Shown: positions 1 to 10,125, numbered from the stretch's first letter. The stretch is DNA of 23,270 bases from JAFGPF01 sp964409485 (GCA_964409485.1 CAYPDM010000021.1:1-23270), one strand, 5' to 3'. Made by a program: numbers and translations. The notes: generated by a model from the letters alone, not told the origin.

Positions 1-656
1 CGGAGACCAGCGATACCGATTTTTCCTGGCGCGAGTTCGTCCGCCGCAACAACGACGAGCTGGTAGCCACCTACGGCAACCTGGTGAACCGGGTATTAAC
101 GTTCGTCTATCGTAACTTCGATGGGAAAGTGCCGGAACATAGTAAATATAACGAAATTTGTGAATATCTGTATGACCTTGATAAGGACTTGAGTAAAGAT
201 CGTATTATTATAGACATCCAACCAGCCGGCCAAGATATGAGCGGAAATGTAATCGAAGATGCTAAAACTTTTCTTTTCAGAGAAGCAGGTGACCGTCTAT
301 CCAAATGCAATTTTAAACAAGCGTTATTGAATATTATGATGTTTGCTCAGGAAACAAACCAATACCTTGATAGAAAATCGCCATGGAGAGTAATAAAGGA
401 AGATAGGCAGGCAGCGGCTGATTCTCTATATATTGCACTTTATGCCATATCCTGCCTTAAAACTGCAATGTATCCCTTCCTGCCCTTCAGTTCGCAGAAA
501 GTGCACGAGTATCTCGGCTTTGACGGCAACGTGGAAGACTACGGCTGGCAGCCGCAAAATTTGCCGCCGGGGCAGAAGCTGCGGGAACCGCAGCCCCTCT
601 TCTCCAAGCTCGACGAGAGTATCATAAGTGAGGAGACGAAACGCATTGGAACTTAA
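1..656 (+). CDS. metG: Methionine--tRNA ligase, C-terminal part (5' end cut by window)
   Basis: Cytoplasmic enzyme that charges tRNA-Met. The frame is open from base 3 to the window edge and gives ETSDTDFSWREFVRRNNDEL, then ELVATYGNLVNRVLTFVYRN, a segment typical of the end of the MetRS catalytic core and the start of the helical anticodon-binding domain. Further on it reads KSPWRVIKED and AMYPFLPFSSQKVHEYLG, both common in that domain. The GTG at 84 is internal and not a real start. There is no C-terminal EMAP/tRNA-binding extension; the protein ends about 20 residues after the last conserved segment. The next gene overlaps its end, suggesting co-transcription. Odd: roughly bases 120-420 fall to about 36% GC by my line counts, while the flanking parts of the same gene are 53-70% GC. 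The family call is secure; the catalytic HIGH and KMSKS motifs lie outside the window. Confidence 0.93.
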   Translation, partial: ETSDTDFSWREFVRRNNDELVATYGNLVNRVLTFVYRNFDGKVPEHSKYNEICEYLYDLDKDLSKDRIIIDIQPAGQDMSGNVIEDAKTFLFREAGDRLSKCNFKQALLNIMMFAQETNQYLDRKSPWRVIKEDRQAAADSLYIALYAISCLKTAMYPFLPFSSQKVHEYLGFDGNVEDYGWQPQNLPPGQKLREPQPLFSKLDESIISEETKRIGT

Positions 657-1608
657 GCAAATTTACGCTCCCGTCCAGGAAGACTTATACAAGGTCAGGG
701 AAACACTTCAGTCCATCAGCCATGTCGAATACGCCTGGCTGTCAAAACAGTTAAAATATGTAGTTAAGGAAATGGGCAAAGGAATCCGGCCGGCACTCAC
801 CCTGCTATCCGGCAAGTCCTACAAATACGACCTTGCCTACCTGCTGCCCATGGCGGTTTCGGTCGAGCTGATGCATACCGCCACCCTCGTCCACGATGAT
901 GCCATCGATAAAGCCCTGACGAGACGCGGGCAGGCTACCATTAACAGCATCTGGGGCGACGAGATAGCCGTGCTCATGGGCGATTACCTGTTCGCCAAGG
1001 CCGGCGAGTATGTAGCGGATACCCAGACTCCTCGTTGTGTCAAGCTCTTTTCGCAGACCCTAGGGACCATCTCCAGCGGCGAGATAGGCCAGTTCCGCAG
1101 CGCATTTAATCTGGACCAGAGCCGCGAATACTACCTCCACCGCATCTATAGCAAGACCGCCTCCCTGTTTTCCCTGGCCACGCAATCGGGCGCTATCTTG
1201 AGCAAGGCCCCGGAAAATATCGTGGATATAATGAAAGAGTACGGTGATAACACGGGCATAGCTTTTCAAATCGTTGACGATATTCTTGACTTTACCAGCA
1301 CGGAAGAGGTCATGGGTAAACCGGTAGGCTCGGATTTAGCACAGGGCACCCTCACCCTGCCGGCTATGCTGCTCATGGAACGCTACCCGGACGATAATCC
1401 GGTTAAGAAACTGTTCGAGACCGGGGATAAAAACAACGTGGCGGAAGCTATAAATATGATACTTAACTCCACCATTATCGACGAATGCTATAAAATGGCC
1501 GCGGAATACTGTGAAAAGGCATGTCAGAACCTGAATTCACTACCGGATAAGGTCAGCCGCGAACTGCTGCACGCCCTGGCCGATTACGTGGTCGAACAGG
1601 GCAAATAG
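646..1608 (+). CDS. Trans-polyprenyl diphosphate synthase (heptaprenyl/octaprenyl type)
   Basis: Condenses isopentenyl diphosphate onto an allylic primer to make the long prenyl chain used for quinones or other lipids. Both aspartate-rich motifs are present: HDDAID (first Asp about residue 84 from this start) and DDILDF (about residue 211), with GKGIRPAL upstream and the GKPVGSDLAQGTLTLP segment after the second motif. The length, about 320 aa, fits the IspB/HepT family; chain length cannot be read from the sequence. Start choice: an in-frame GTG at 628 would give six more residues, but GAGGAG at 630-635 sits well placed for the TTG at 646 (product MELKQIYAPV...), so I prefer 646. The gene overlaps the end of metG and is probably translated with it. 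It meets moaE tail to tail with 14 bp between the stop codons. Confidence 0.92.
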   Translation: MELKQIYAPVQEDLYKVRETLQSISHVEYAWLSKQLKYVVKEMGKGIRPALTLLSGKSYKYDLAYLLPMAVSVELMHTATLVHDDAIDKALTRRGQATINSIWGDEIAVLMGDYLFAKAGEYVADTQTPRCVKLFSQTLGTISSGEIGQFRSAFNLDQSREYYLHRIYSKTASLFSLATQSGAILSKAPENIVDIMKEYGDNTGIAFQIVDDILDFTSTEEVMGKPVGSDLAQGTLTLPAMLLMERYPDDNPVKKLFETGDKNNVAEAINMILNSTIIDECYKMAAEYCEKACQNLNSLPDKVSRELLHALADYVVEQGK

Positions 1609-1613
1609 CCATA

Positions 1614-1634
1614 CCGGACGGGCTAACCCGCCGG
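1614..1634. terminator. Possible bidirectional hairpin between convergent genes
   Basis: CCGG-A-CGGG / CTAA loop / CCCG-CCGG forms an eight-pair stem with one bulged A. It lies directly after the polyprenyl synthase stop and covers the moaE stop codon. No U-tract follows on either strand, so intrinsic termination is uncertain. Confidence 0.3.
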
Positions 1635-2036
1635 TTCCCCCACCCACACACTGCCATCCCGGTAGGTCTCCCTCTTTGAGGTCGGCAATTTCTCTTTGAA
1701 ACGGTCGATAGCGTAGGCAACAGCCGCCAGTCCCTCTTCACGATGCCCCGCGGCTACCGCCACAACGAGGTTGATATCGCCCACTTCCAGCCTGCCTATC
1801 CGGTGGTAGATGGCCACGTTATTCACCGGCCATTTCCGCTTTATCTCCGCGGCGATTTCACGCAATCGGCCCTCCGCCTTGCCGTCGGCGTCCCCGTATT
1901 CTACGGAAACAACAGGCTTACCGCGGGAGTTATCGCGTATGAGGCCGACATAGGTCACCACGCAACCGCTGTCGGGCGTCTTTGCTTTCTCGACCACCTG
2001 CTCCGGGGATATCGGTTTATTTGTAATACGAATCAT
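1623..2036 (-). CDS. moaE: Molybdopterin synthase catalytic (large) subunit MoaE
   Basis: Transfers sulfur from thiocarboxylated MoaD to precursor Z (cPMP) to build the molybdopterin dithiolene. The 137-aa protein shows the family pattern: GCVVTYVGLIRDNSRG (residues 24-39, the conserved F/Y-x-G-x-x-R region), NVAIYHRIGRLEVGD (73-87), the AGHREEGLAAVAYAIDRFKE segment (96-115) and two lysines near the end, K116 in EKLP and K121 in SKRE, matching the pair of catalytic lysines known in E. coli MoaE. The usual Pro-x-Trp-Lys is Pro-Thr-Ser-Lys here, a small deviation. Start ATG is preceded by GAGGT with 5-nt spacing. It follows ftsH on the same strand after 56 bp. No moaD or other cofactor gene lies in the window, but the Mo/W enzyme at 10224-13668 would need this product. 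Confidence 0.9.
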   Translation of the reverse strand: MIRITNKPISPEQVVEKAKTPDSGCVVTYVGLIRDNSRGKPVVSVEYGDADGKAEGRLREIAAEIKRKWPVNNVAIYHRIGRLEVGDINLVVAVAAGHREEGLAAVAYAIDRFKEKLPTSKRETYRDGSVWVGEPAG

Positions 2037-2101
2037 GTTGACCTCGGAATATAAGGAAACTGCAGCCTGAATATGTCAGAGTAGCTCAAACCGTATTGCG
2101 A

Positions 2102-4045
<1,944 letters not shown>

Positions 4046-4086
4046 ATTCACCCTCGACTTAAGAAGTCACACCTCTATTTAAATTA

Positions 4087-4095
4087 ATTATACCA
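4087..4095 (-). promoter_or_regulatory. Extended -10 promoter candidate for ftsH
   Basis: On the minus strand the sequence reads TGGTATAAT: a consensus TATAAT with an upstream TG one base away. I see no good -35 box at 16-18 bp. Transcription would begin about 35 bp before the ftsH ATG. Confidence 0.5.
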
Positions 4096-4190
4096 TAAAA
4101 AATGTTAAGTAATAGCTAAGTACTATTATAATACAGTAATCACCGGTCAACCTGGATAAGGACCGGCGCTATAACCGCACCCGAACAACA

Positions 4191-4219
4191 TTGACAACCC
4201 GCTATAACCTATATATAGT
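4191..4219 (+). promoter_or_regulatory. Sigma-70-type promoter for the 323-aa protein
   Basis: TTGACA at 4191-4196, exactly 17 bp, then TATAGT at 4214-4219 (5 of 6 to consensus). Transcription would start near 4226, leaving a leader of about 45 nt. This is one of the best promoter matches in the window. Confidence 0.7.
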
Positions 4220-4270
4220 GTCGGTAAAAAGGTCACACCCCTCTAACCGGCAACCTCAACGGAGGCGGCA

Positions 4271-5242
4271 ATGAACACGGTTACGGAACCAACGGAAATC
4301 AAGGCACTGCCCAAACTGAATACGCACGGCGCTGATGACCTCTTCATCTGTTCGGCCAGTTTTGAAGAAAGATGCCTTTCCAGTCCTGCCTTGATGGGCA
4401 TCGACTTTCTGACGAAATATGCCGTCATCTTTTACGTCGAGGACCCGCTTTACAAAAAGCAGGTCGAAAAGAACATGTTCCGACTTCAAACCGAGCTGCG
4501 TAAAAAGACCACGGAAGGCATCTTTGTTATTTCCTGCCAGCGGGAAAACCCCGTGGACGGGATTCAGCAGATGGCGAAGATACTGAAAGAATGCAAACTG
4601 AATACTAACGAGGGGCCTTTCATCACCGTTGATGTCAGCGGCTTTACCAAGATATACCTCCTGGAACTGCTGCATTTCCTGGTAATCGAAAGAGAACTCG
4701 GCATTCCCCGCCTGCTGCACACCACCCAGAGATACCTGCCCAACAAGCTGACCCGGGGCATCGAACAAATTACCACCATACCCAACTACTTCGGCAGCCC
4801 ATCCATGGACAAGGAAACGGCGCTGGTCCTGTTCCTCGGGTTTGAGCCGGAGCGGGCTTTAGGAATATGGAAGCAGTATAACCCGGCCAGGACAATTGCG
4901 CTGATAACCAATCCGCCGCGCACCGGCAATCCCGATTACCTGAAATACGCCCGGCAGAACAACGCCGAGCTTCTTTCAAAGTCATCGGTAGAGGTTAGAG
5001 ACGTGCCGGCGGACAACCCGTATGCCGCCAGGATGGTGCTGGATGCCATTTACGGCGAGACCAGGGACTCGTTTAACATGGTTATCGGGCCGTTCGGGAC
5101 CAAGCCCCAGGTGGTGGGCGTGTTCCTCTTCTGCAAGGAGCGCCGCAAAGCGCAGGTTATATATTCATTTCCGGCGACATATACCCGGTCTTATCTGCAA
5201 CGCCAGCCCGGCGTTACGCTGCTGCTGCCCGTCGCCCCGTAA
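4271..5242 (+). CDS. Uncharacterised 323-aa protein, apparent internal duplication of a Rossmann-like unit
   Basis: I do not recognise a named family. No signal peptide, membrane helix or metal motif is visible, so it is probably cytoplasmic. The two halves look alike. Half 1 opens with DDLFICSASFEERCLS (22-37) and closes with FITVDVSGFTKIYLLELLHF (117-136). Half 2 opens with ETALVLFLGFEPERALG (182-198) and closes with MVIGPFGTKPQVVGVFLFC (270-288). Each half alternates predicted strands and helices and has an ENPV or DNPY segment between, and a TQRYLP or TYTRSYL segment after. The closing G-[FT]-TK patterns resemble the TGGTK-type loop of CARF-like nucleotide sensors, but this is only an impression. 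Start is secure: GGAGG at 4261-4265, 5-nt spacing. It stands alone between genes on the other strand and has its own promoter. Confidence 0.75.
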   Translation: MNTVTEPTEIKALPKLNTHGADDLFICSASFEERCLSSPALMGIDFLTKYAVIFYVEDPLYKKQVEKNMFRLQTELRKKTTEGIFVISCQRENPVDGIQQMAKILKECKLNTNEGPFITVDVSGFTKIYLLELLHFLVIERELGIPRLLHTTQRYLPNKLTRGIEQITTIPNYFGSPSMDKETALVLFLGFEPERALGIWKQYNPARTIALITNPPRTGNPDYLKYARQNNAELLSKSSVEVRDVPADNPYAARMVLDAIYGETRDSFNMVIGPFGTKPQVVGVFLFCKERRKAQVIYSFPATYTRSYLQRQPGVTLLLPVAP

Positions 5243-5307
5243 GTAAACACGGCGATTATAAAAAGCGGGGGCAACGGGCAATAGCATCTTTTTTACCTAA
5301 TTATATA

Positions 5308-5967
5308 TTACTTCGGCCTGGTTACCTTCCATGCCTTGAACGGCTTATCCGGCTTGTTGAATTTCCAGCACTTTTTACCGGACGGCGGGTCCGCGGGGAG
5401 CTTGTACTTCCCCTCCCAGCCTACGGGCCCTATCAGGGTATATATATCCGTCCCCGGAATGGGGCCGATGCTTAGCTGGGCCGACCATTTCCCGGAGGCT
5501 TTTACACCTTCAAAGACACCGGTGCCTCCGGTGCCTGTCCAGGTGCCGCTATCGGAAATATCCCCGGTGAACAGGTTCCCCGTGATTATCCCGGTAAAAG
5601 TACCATCCAGGGAACCGCTGCCGTCGGGGCGGATAAGGGAAAAGGAACCCTTCATAACGCCGCGGGCATTACCCTCCTCATCGACCCTGACGGTAGAATC
5701 ATGCTCCGACCAGAAGGCGGTCCCCGCCAGCAGGTCCCAATCGCACTGGGCTAAAAACCCCTCCACGATTTCGCCATCGTACCGCCAGACTTTATTCTTG
5801 ATAACGGGGTCGGGCATATAGGTCACGTAAATCAATCCGGCACCTGAAAAATCCTGGAAGGCCGACCCCTGCCGGTACTTATCATTCTTGGCGAGAGCCG
5901 CGCCGGGCACAAGGGCTGTCATTACCAGTACCAGAGCCAGGCTTAGGAACAGTATTCTCTTTTTCAT
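5308..5967 (-). CDS. Secreted beta-rich protein of unknown function
   Basis: A 219-aa protein with a clear signal peptide: MKKR, a hydrophobic core LFLSLALVLVMTALVPG, and a likely cleavage after AALA (about residue 26). The mature part is Gly/Thr/Ser-rich and looks like antiparallel beta sheet, with TFTGIITGNLFTGDIS and GTWTGTGGTGVFEGVKASGK, a pattern also seen in small beta-barrel proteins of the allene-oxide-cyclase-like/DUF3224 kind; I cannot assign it firmly. Two cysteines remain after cleavage (CDWD and KKCW), which could form a disulfide. The C-terminus is Lys/Pro/Trp-rich. A near-perfect ribosome site AAAGGAGG lies 11-12 nt before the ATG. It follows the HD-GYP gene on the same strand after 77 bp and could be in the same transcript. 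No function is claimed beyond export. Confidence 0.8.
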   Translation of the reverse strand: MKKRILFLSLALVLVMTALVPGAALAKNDKYRQGSAFQDFSGAGLIYVTYMPDPVIKNKVWRYDGEIVEGFLAQCDWDLLAGTAFWSEHDSTVRVDEEGNARGVMKGSFSLIRPDGSGSLDGTFTGIITGNLFTGDISDSGTWTGTGGTGVFEGVKASGKWSAQLSIGPIPGTDIYTLIGPVGWEGKYKLPADPPSGKKCWKFNKPDKPFKAWKVTRPK

Positions 5968-6044
5968 TGAACTAACTTCCTCCTTTGCATAAATTTACTG
6001 ATGCGGTCACTCCGCTGATATGTGAATAGCTTGATATCAATCTT

Positions 6045-8081
6045 TTAGTTTGTTACCTCTTCCAGTGCGTAATTTGTATTCGCCGCCGCGACTGCCATTA
6101 TCCGCTCGAACTCGGCCGGGTTCTTCTTTAAGAGGGACAGGCAGGCATCCACTACTTCGATGTCATAAAGAATACCGCTGGCCTGCGATATCTCCTGCAG
6201 CGCGCTATCCAGGCCGATAGCCGGTCGGTAGGGTCGGTGGGATGACATGGCTTCGACAACATCGGCCACGCCCAGAATCCTGGCCTCGAGGACGATATCC
6301 TCTCCGGCCAGGCCCTCGGGATAACCGGACCCGTCCAGTCTTTCATGGTGCTGGAGAACCGCCTTGGTAACCGGCCAGGGGAAATCTATCCTTTGCAGAA
6401 TTTCGTAGCCGACCCGGCAATGGTTTTTAATGATGCTGAATTCGCTTTCGGTTATTTTACCGGGCTTGCTTAGAATCTCGGACGGCACGGCTACTTTGCC
6501 GACATCATGGAGAAGCCCGGCGACATGAATCCCCATTTGCTGCCAATCGGATAGTCCCATTTCTTTAGCGATAGCCCGCGCCAGTTCGGCAACCCTCCGC
6601 TGGTGGCCGGCGGTGTACGGGTCTCTGGTTTCAACCACCAGAGATACGGCATGGATAACACCTTCCATCGCCTTTTGCAGCTCGCTGTGCTTCTGCTTCA
6701 TGTTCTTATAGAGATTGGCGTTATCAATACTGACCGCCACGTCGGGCGCGACCATCCACAGCAGCCGTCTCTCTTCCTTCGAGTATGGTTCGTTCGAGGC
6801 TCTGCCGCTAAGGAGCAGCATACCGGCCAGGTGCCCGTCGTTCTTCAGGGGCACCAGGAGCTCGATGCCGTTTGTCTCCAGGGTCTGCCGGTCGTATTTC
6901 GTGAGACTGATGAGTGACGGAATAATATCCAGGTCGGTGTTATCAAGGATGTGATTCTGCTGTTTCATGGTAGCTACGAGTGGACTGTTGGCGGAAAAAT
7001 GCATGTGTCCCTGTCTTTTCTGTCCGGAGTACGTATATGCGGTATAACTGCCGGTTGATGAAGGCAGGAGCAGATAGACCCCCTGGCTCTGCATACCGTT
7101 GGCTACCGTCGTGACCAGCGACGATGACAGCTGCTCCAGGTCGAGGTCGCCTTTGGTCTCCTGGTTAAACCGCCTCAAGTTCTGGATGTGGTCGAACCTT
7201 TCCCGGAAAAACCACCTGTCTACCGTGTGCTGCAAGCGGGATAATACCGGCTGGAATATCAATGCGGCGATAAATACGGCCACAATGGTTAGCGTCAGGG
7301 AGACGGGGCTCATGAAATCCTGGAAGAAGCGGCTAAGCAGGTAGATAAGACTGCCGAATGTCACGAATATCAGTACGCTCGTCAGCGAAAAGGTGGCCAG
7401 TTTCCGGATAACTACCTTCATTTCCAGAAGATTATATCGCAGCATAGCCACGGTGGCGGACACACAGAATAGGATGTTGCCGATAATGCCCAGGGGATAC
7501 ATGTTAATACCGATGACGGGAAAGTAATCGGTGGTGGCGCCGAAAAACATGGCGGCTATGCCGATTATGATATACTGGGCACGGATTCTATCATCGATAA
7601 TACGGGTAAGCCTGTACTGCTTTGCCAGTAAGACGGCACTGCGAACGATGGGCGCATAGGCACAGAGCACGTAAAGCGGGAAAAGAAGCCCGATAACCGG
7701 GGCTTTGCCGTACCACATCATCTGCATACCGCTGACCACCAGACCGAACGGTATCAGTCCCATCACCACAAAATAAGAGATATATAGCGGGTACGCAAAG
7801 TATTTATTCGGCCTGGCGCCGGTAAAGGATACGGTAAACCGGTAGAAAAACAGGGAGGCGCTAAGTATAGCCCAGAATACGAACTTTTCCCACAATAAAG
7901 CGCTCGTCATATCAGGGGAAGCGCGCATCATGAAGATAAAGAAGCCCCACAGCGTCATGAAAAACAGGAAGACCGAGAAAGGCCTCCTGGCAATATGGCG
8001 CTTACCGCTGATCATCAGGACGATGAGTAGCCCCAGACAGAATATCACGTCAATCAACGGTATCAGCAAATACGTATTCAA
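6045..8081 (-). CDS. Membrane-anchored GAF / HD-GYP protein, predicted c-di-GMP phosphodiesterase
   Basis: A 678-aa signalling protein. Residues 1-280 hold about nine hydrophobic segments: an N-terminal block like the 7TM region of some histidine kinases, then two more helices (about 228-250 and 260-280). The linker VDRWFFRERFDHIQNLRRF follows. A GAF-like domain spans about 310-455. The HD-GYP domain (about 475-660) keeps the active pattern: HQRR (493), HD in GLLHDVGK (525-526), HHERLDGSGYPEG (578-590) and ILGVADVVEAMSSHRPYRP. The key metal ligands and the GYP motif are intact, so phosphodiesterase activity on c-di-GMP is likely (family knowledge). The start codon is TTG with GGAG 8 nt upstream; I found no better in-frame start. 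It lies 49 bp after the GH3 gene. The GAF domain probably senses a small ligand, unknown here. Confidence 0.9.
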   Translation of the reverse strand: MNTYLLIPLIDVIFCLGLLIVLMISGKRHIARRPFSVFLFFMTLWGFFIFMMRASPDMTSALLWEKFVFWAILSASLFFYRFTVSFTGARPNKYFAYPLYISYFVVMGLIPFGLVVSGMQMMWYGKAPVIGLLFPLYVLCAYAPIVRSAVLLAKQYRLTRIIDDRIRAQYIIIGIAAMFFGATTDYFPVIGINMYPLGIIGNILFCVSATVAMLRYNLLEMKVVIRKLATFSLTSVLIFVTFGSLIYLLSRFFQDFMSPVSLTLTIVAVFIAALIFQPVLSRLQHTVDRWFFRERFDHIQNLRRFNQETKGDLDLEQLSSSLVTTVANGMQSQGVYLLLPSSTGSYTAYTYSGQKRQGHMHFSANSPLVATMKQQNHILDNTDLDIIPSLISLTKYDRQTLETNGIELLVPLKNDGHLAGMLLLSGRASNEPYSKEERRLLWMVAPDVAVSIDNANLYKNMKQKHSELQKAMEGVIHAVSLVVETRDPYTAGHQRRVAELARAIAKEMGLSDWQQMGIHVAGLLHDVGKVAVPSEILSKPGKITESEFSIIKNHCRVGYEILQRIDFPWPVTKAVLQHHERLDGSGYPEGLAGEDIVLEARILGVADVVEAMSSHRPYRPAIGLDSALQEISQASGILYDIEVVDACLSLLKKNPAEFERIMAVAAANTNYALEEVTN

Positions 8082-8130
8082 CTACAGGTCTCCGTATCCA
8101 TAGGTATTCTCCGATAAAATAACGTTATCC

Positions 8131-9792
8131 TTAAGCAACGGACACCAGGCTCTCACCCGCCAGTTTGAGAAGCTCATCGACAATATTATCCGGAGGGTTC
8201 ATCCTCGGCGGCTTACGCTGCGCCAGCTCTACGCCTTTATCCTTCTTAACCCGGTAATATTCCTTAAAGGTGCCCCGACGGAGCACCGTTACTTCCATCG
8301 GCCGCATACCCATCATGCCGGCAAGGTCGTGATAGCCGGGGTCGGTTTTCACCAGTTCGTCGTGAAGAGCCGAGGCCAGGTCCACCTTTCCGTTGCCTCC
8401 ATTCAGTTCTATATAAACATGCAGAGCCGGTTTGCCGTCCCTGATTTCTTTACGCACTATCCAGTCTTCGTAATCAATGCCGGAGGCAGCAATCGCCTGT
8501 ATCACCGTTTTTTCACTCACCCTGGTGAAACCGGCAATATCAATAAGGTCGTCAGCCCTTGCCTCGAAGACCATCTGGGGCAGGCTAATCTGCGCTTCCC
8601 GGTCTTCCAGGTCAGTGATGCGGACGAGGTGACCCAAACGGTACCTGATGAAGGGCATTCCGTAGAAGCTCGTAATGACCAGCTCATAACGCTCGCCCGA
8701 CTTAACATCGGGAAGAAGAACGGTACGCGGCTCATAGAAAATATCGGTCCGGCTTTTCAGCCACTCACTTTCCGGTATAAATTCATAAAAGTTGGAATGA
8801 GGAATAAAAGTCATGCCGCGGCGGGTCCAGCTCTGAACGGCTATGATTCCCGCCTCCGTGCAGGCGTGAAATTCATAAGGATAGGCGCCCCAGTATTTAT
8901 AGATCAGGTCGCGGTATATGCTGGTATCTATCCCCCAGCCGATGAGGGCCTTGACCGGCCACAGGTCTTTGGGCAACACGCTCCTGTTCTCAAGCTTACT
9001 CCGCACAAAGCCCCGTAAGACTCTCATCAACTCACCGGGGTGCCTAAGATGTTTTGAAATTCCACTCTTCCGCGACATCTGATTGAATTCGTTGCCCGTC
9101 TTCACCAGGACGCTGGTCATGGCAATAATGATATCCACGCCGGTCCTCAAAGACATCTCAAAACCCCTGGTTATCTTCTCCCGGAAATCCATGCCGTCAT
9201 GCATATCCGGCGGCATTACCGACCGGAGACTGAATAACTGTTCTCCTCCGGTTGCCAGTATTCCGGAAAGATAAGGCGAGGGAGCCACATTGTACAGGAC
9301 GCGGTCGCCCTCTACCAGCGAACTCTGCCCTTTTTGCCGGGAGCAGGCAAGGATGAACACCGACATCAGGTTCTCCAGCGAATGATGGTAGGCTTCAAGC
9401 GTATAAGGAACACGCCGGCAGACGCCCCCCGCCCCGGACGTGCTCGCCCAGACATGGGGCTCTTCCGGCAGAGACGACACATTGACGGGGTCCAGCTCCG
9501 GGCGGTAGTCTTCATAAGTAGTTAACGGCACCGCATGCCGGAAATCCTCAACACTCGCGGCGGCTTTACCGCCCATCAACCTTTTCCCCAGAGGACAGCC
9601 GGCTACATTCTCCAGCTGCTGAAGTAAGAGCGATTCCTGAATGGACATGAATTGCGGTAAATCAAGGTCCAGGAATCCGCAATATTTCAGCCATACCCTG
9701 TCATATTCAGATTTCACCAGCGGGTACTTTATATTCTGTATACCGCTCCCTGTCTTTAAGAAGCCGGGCATTTCACATGCTTTCACGGTCAT
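8131..9792 (-). CDS. GH3-family adenylate-forming enzyme
   Basis: GH3 proteins belong to the acyl-adenylate-forming (ANL) superfamily; plant members conjugate carboxylic acids such as jasmonate or auxin to amino acids, while bacterial members are mostly uncharacterised. Visible marks: FRHAVPLTTYEDYRPELDPV (84-103), the ATP-loop STSGAGGVCRRVP (117-129), HACTEAG (309-315, the A5-like position), FYEFIP (335-340, a GH3 signature) and FIRYRLGHLVRITD (381-394). At 553 aa it has the usual GH3 length. The normal Thr in TSGTTGG is Ala, and the Lys after GG is Arg. AAGGA precedes the ATG at a suitable distance. It is the first gene of a minus-strand run with the HD-GYP and secreted-protein genes. The substrate is not deducible; a phenylacetate-CoA-ligase-like activity cannot be excluded. 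Confidence 0.75.
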   Translation of the reverse strand: MTVKACEMPGFLKTGSGIQNIKYPLVKSEYDRVWLKYCGFLDLDLPQFMSIQESLLLQQLENVAGCPLGKRLMGGKAAASVEDFRHAVPLTTYEDYRPELDPVNVSSLPEEPHVWASTSGAGGVCRRVPYTLEAYHHSLENLMSVFILACSRQKGQSSLVEGDRVLYNVAPSPYLSGILATGGEQLFSLRSVMPPDMHDGMDFREKITRGFEMSLRTGVDIIIAMTSVLVKTGNEFNQMSRKSGISKHLRHPGELMRVLRGFVRSKLENRSVLPKDLWPVKALIGWGIDTSIYRDLIYKYWGAYPYEFHACTEAGIIAVQSWTRRGMTFIPHSNFYEFIPESEWLKSRTDIFYEPRTVLLPDVKSGERYELVITSFYGMPFIRYRLGHLVRITDLEDREAQISLPQMVFEARADDLIDIAGFTRVSEKTVIQAIAASGIDYEDWIVRKEIRDGKPALHVYIELNGGNGKVDLASALHDELVKTDPGYHDLAGMMGMRPMEVTVLRRGTFKEYYRVKKDKGVELAQRKPPRMNPPDNIVDELLKLAGESLVSVA

Positions 9793-9917
9793 TTTTCATC
9801 CTTTCTTCTGCGCCAGTCCAAGTCTAGGCATATCATGTCAATACAAAATCACAATTCACCACGGAACATTATCAAAATAATCACAAGAGCCGGACCGGTG
9901 AAATATAATTTTTCCCG

Positions 9918-10005
9918 TTTTATCAGAATGCACTTTCATTAGCGTCAGGCTTTAATACAACCAATAATGAACACGGGATGTCGCACCGCTTTTATCAAGA
10001 TGCAC
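9918..10005. repeat. Pair of 16-bp direct repeats, one extended into a 19-bp palindrome
   Basis: TTTTATCAGAATGCAC (9918-9933) and TTTTATCAAGATGCAC (9990-10005) match at 14 of 16 positions and start 72 bp apart. The second copy also forms a perfect inverted repeat ATCAAG-7 nt-CTTGAT at 9994-10012. This arrangement suggests binding sites for a dimeric regulator upstream of the transhydroxylase promoter; the regulator is unknown. Confidence 0.5.
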
Positions 10006-10062
10006 GCTTGATTTATGCAACTTTGCGTAATTTTTCATGGGGCTGAATACGGCCATTCGAAC

Positions 10063-10092
10063 TTGACAAGGAGAAGCCCGCTATTGTAGATT
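10063..10092 (+). promoter_or_regulatory. Promoter candidate for the transhydroxylase operon
   Basis: TTGACA at 10063-10068, 18 bp, TAGATT at 10087-10092 (4 of 6 to TATAAT). Transcription would start near 10099, giving a leader of about 125 nt that begins just before the inverted repeat at 10103. The gene itself has AAGGAGAG about 10 nt before its ATG. Confidence 0.5.
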
Positions 10093-10102
10093 TTAATAGT
10101 AT

Positions 10103-10125
10103 TGCGTAAAAATAACGCATTTTTT
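10103..10125 (+). promoter_or_regulatory. Short inverted repeat with T-tract in the transhydroxylase leader
   Basis: TGCGT-AAAAATA-ACGCA followed by six T. The stem has only five pairs, so it is a poor terminator by itself, but its position at the predicted 5' end of the transcript would suit an operator or attenuator. It contains one of the GCGTAA elements. Confidence 0.3.

Noticed and set aside
5243..5307. Possible terminator between the 323-aa gene and the secreted-protein gene, because of the TTTTTT near 5290
   Set aside because: No hairpin of useful length precedes the T-run on either strand.
9836..9841. TTGACA on the minus strand upstream of the GH3 gene
   Set aside because: No acceptable -10 hexamer 16-18 bp downstream (the sequence there is ACTGGC-like).
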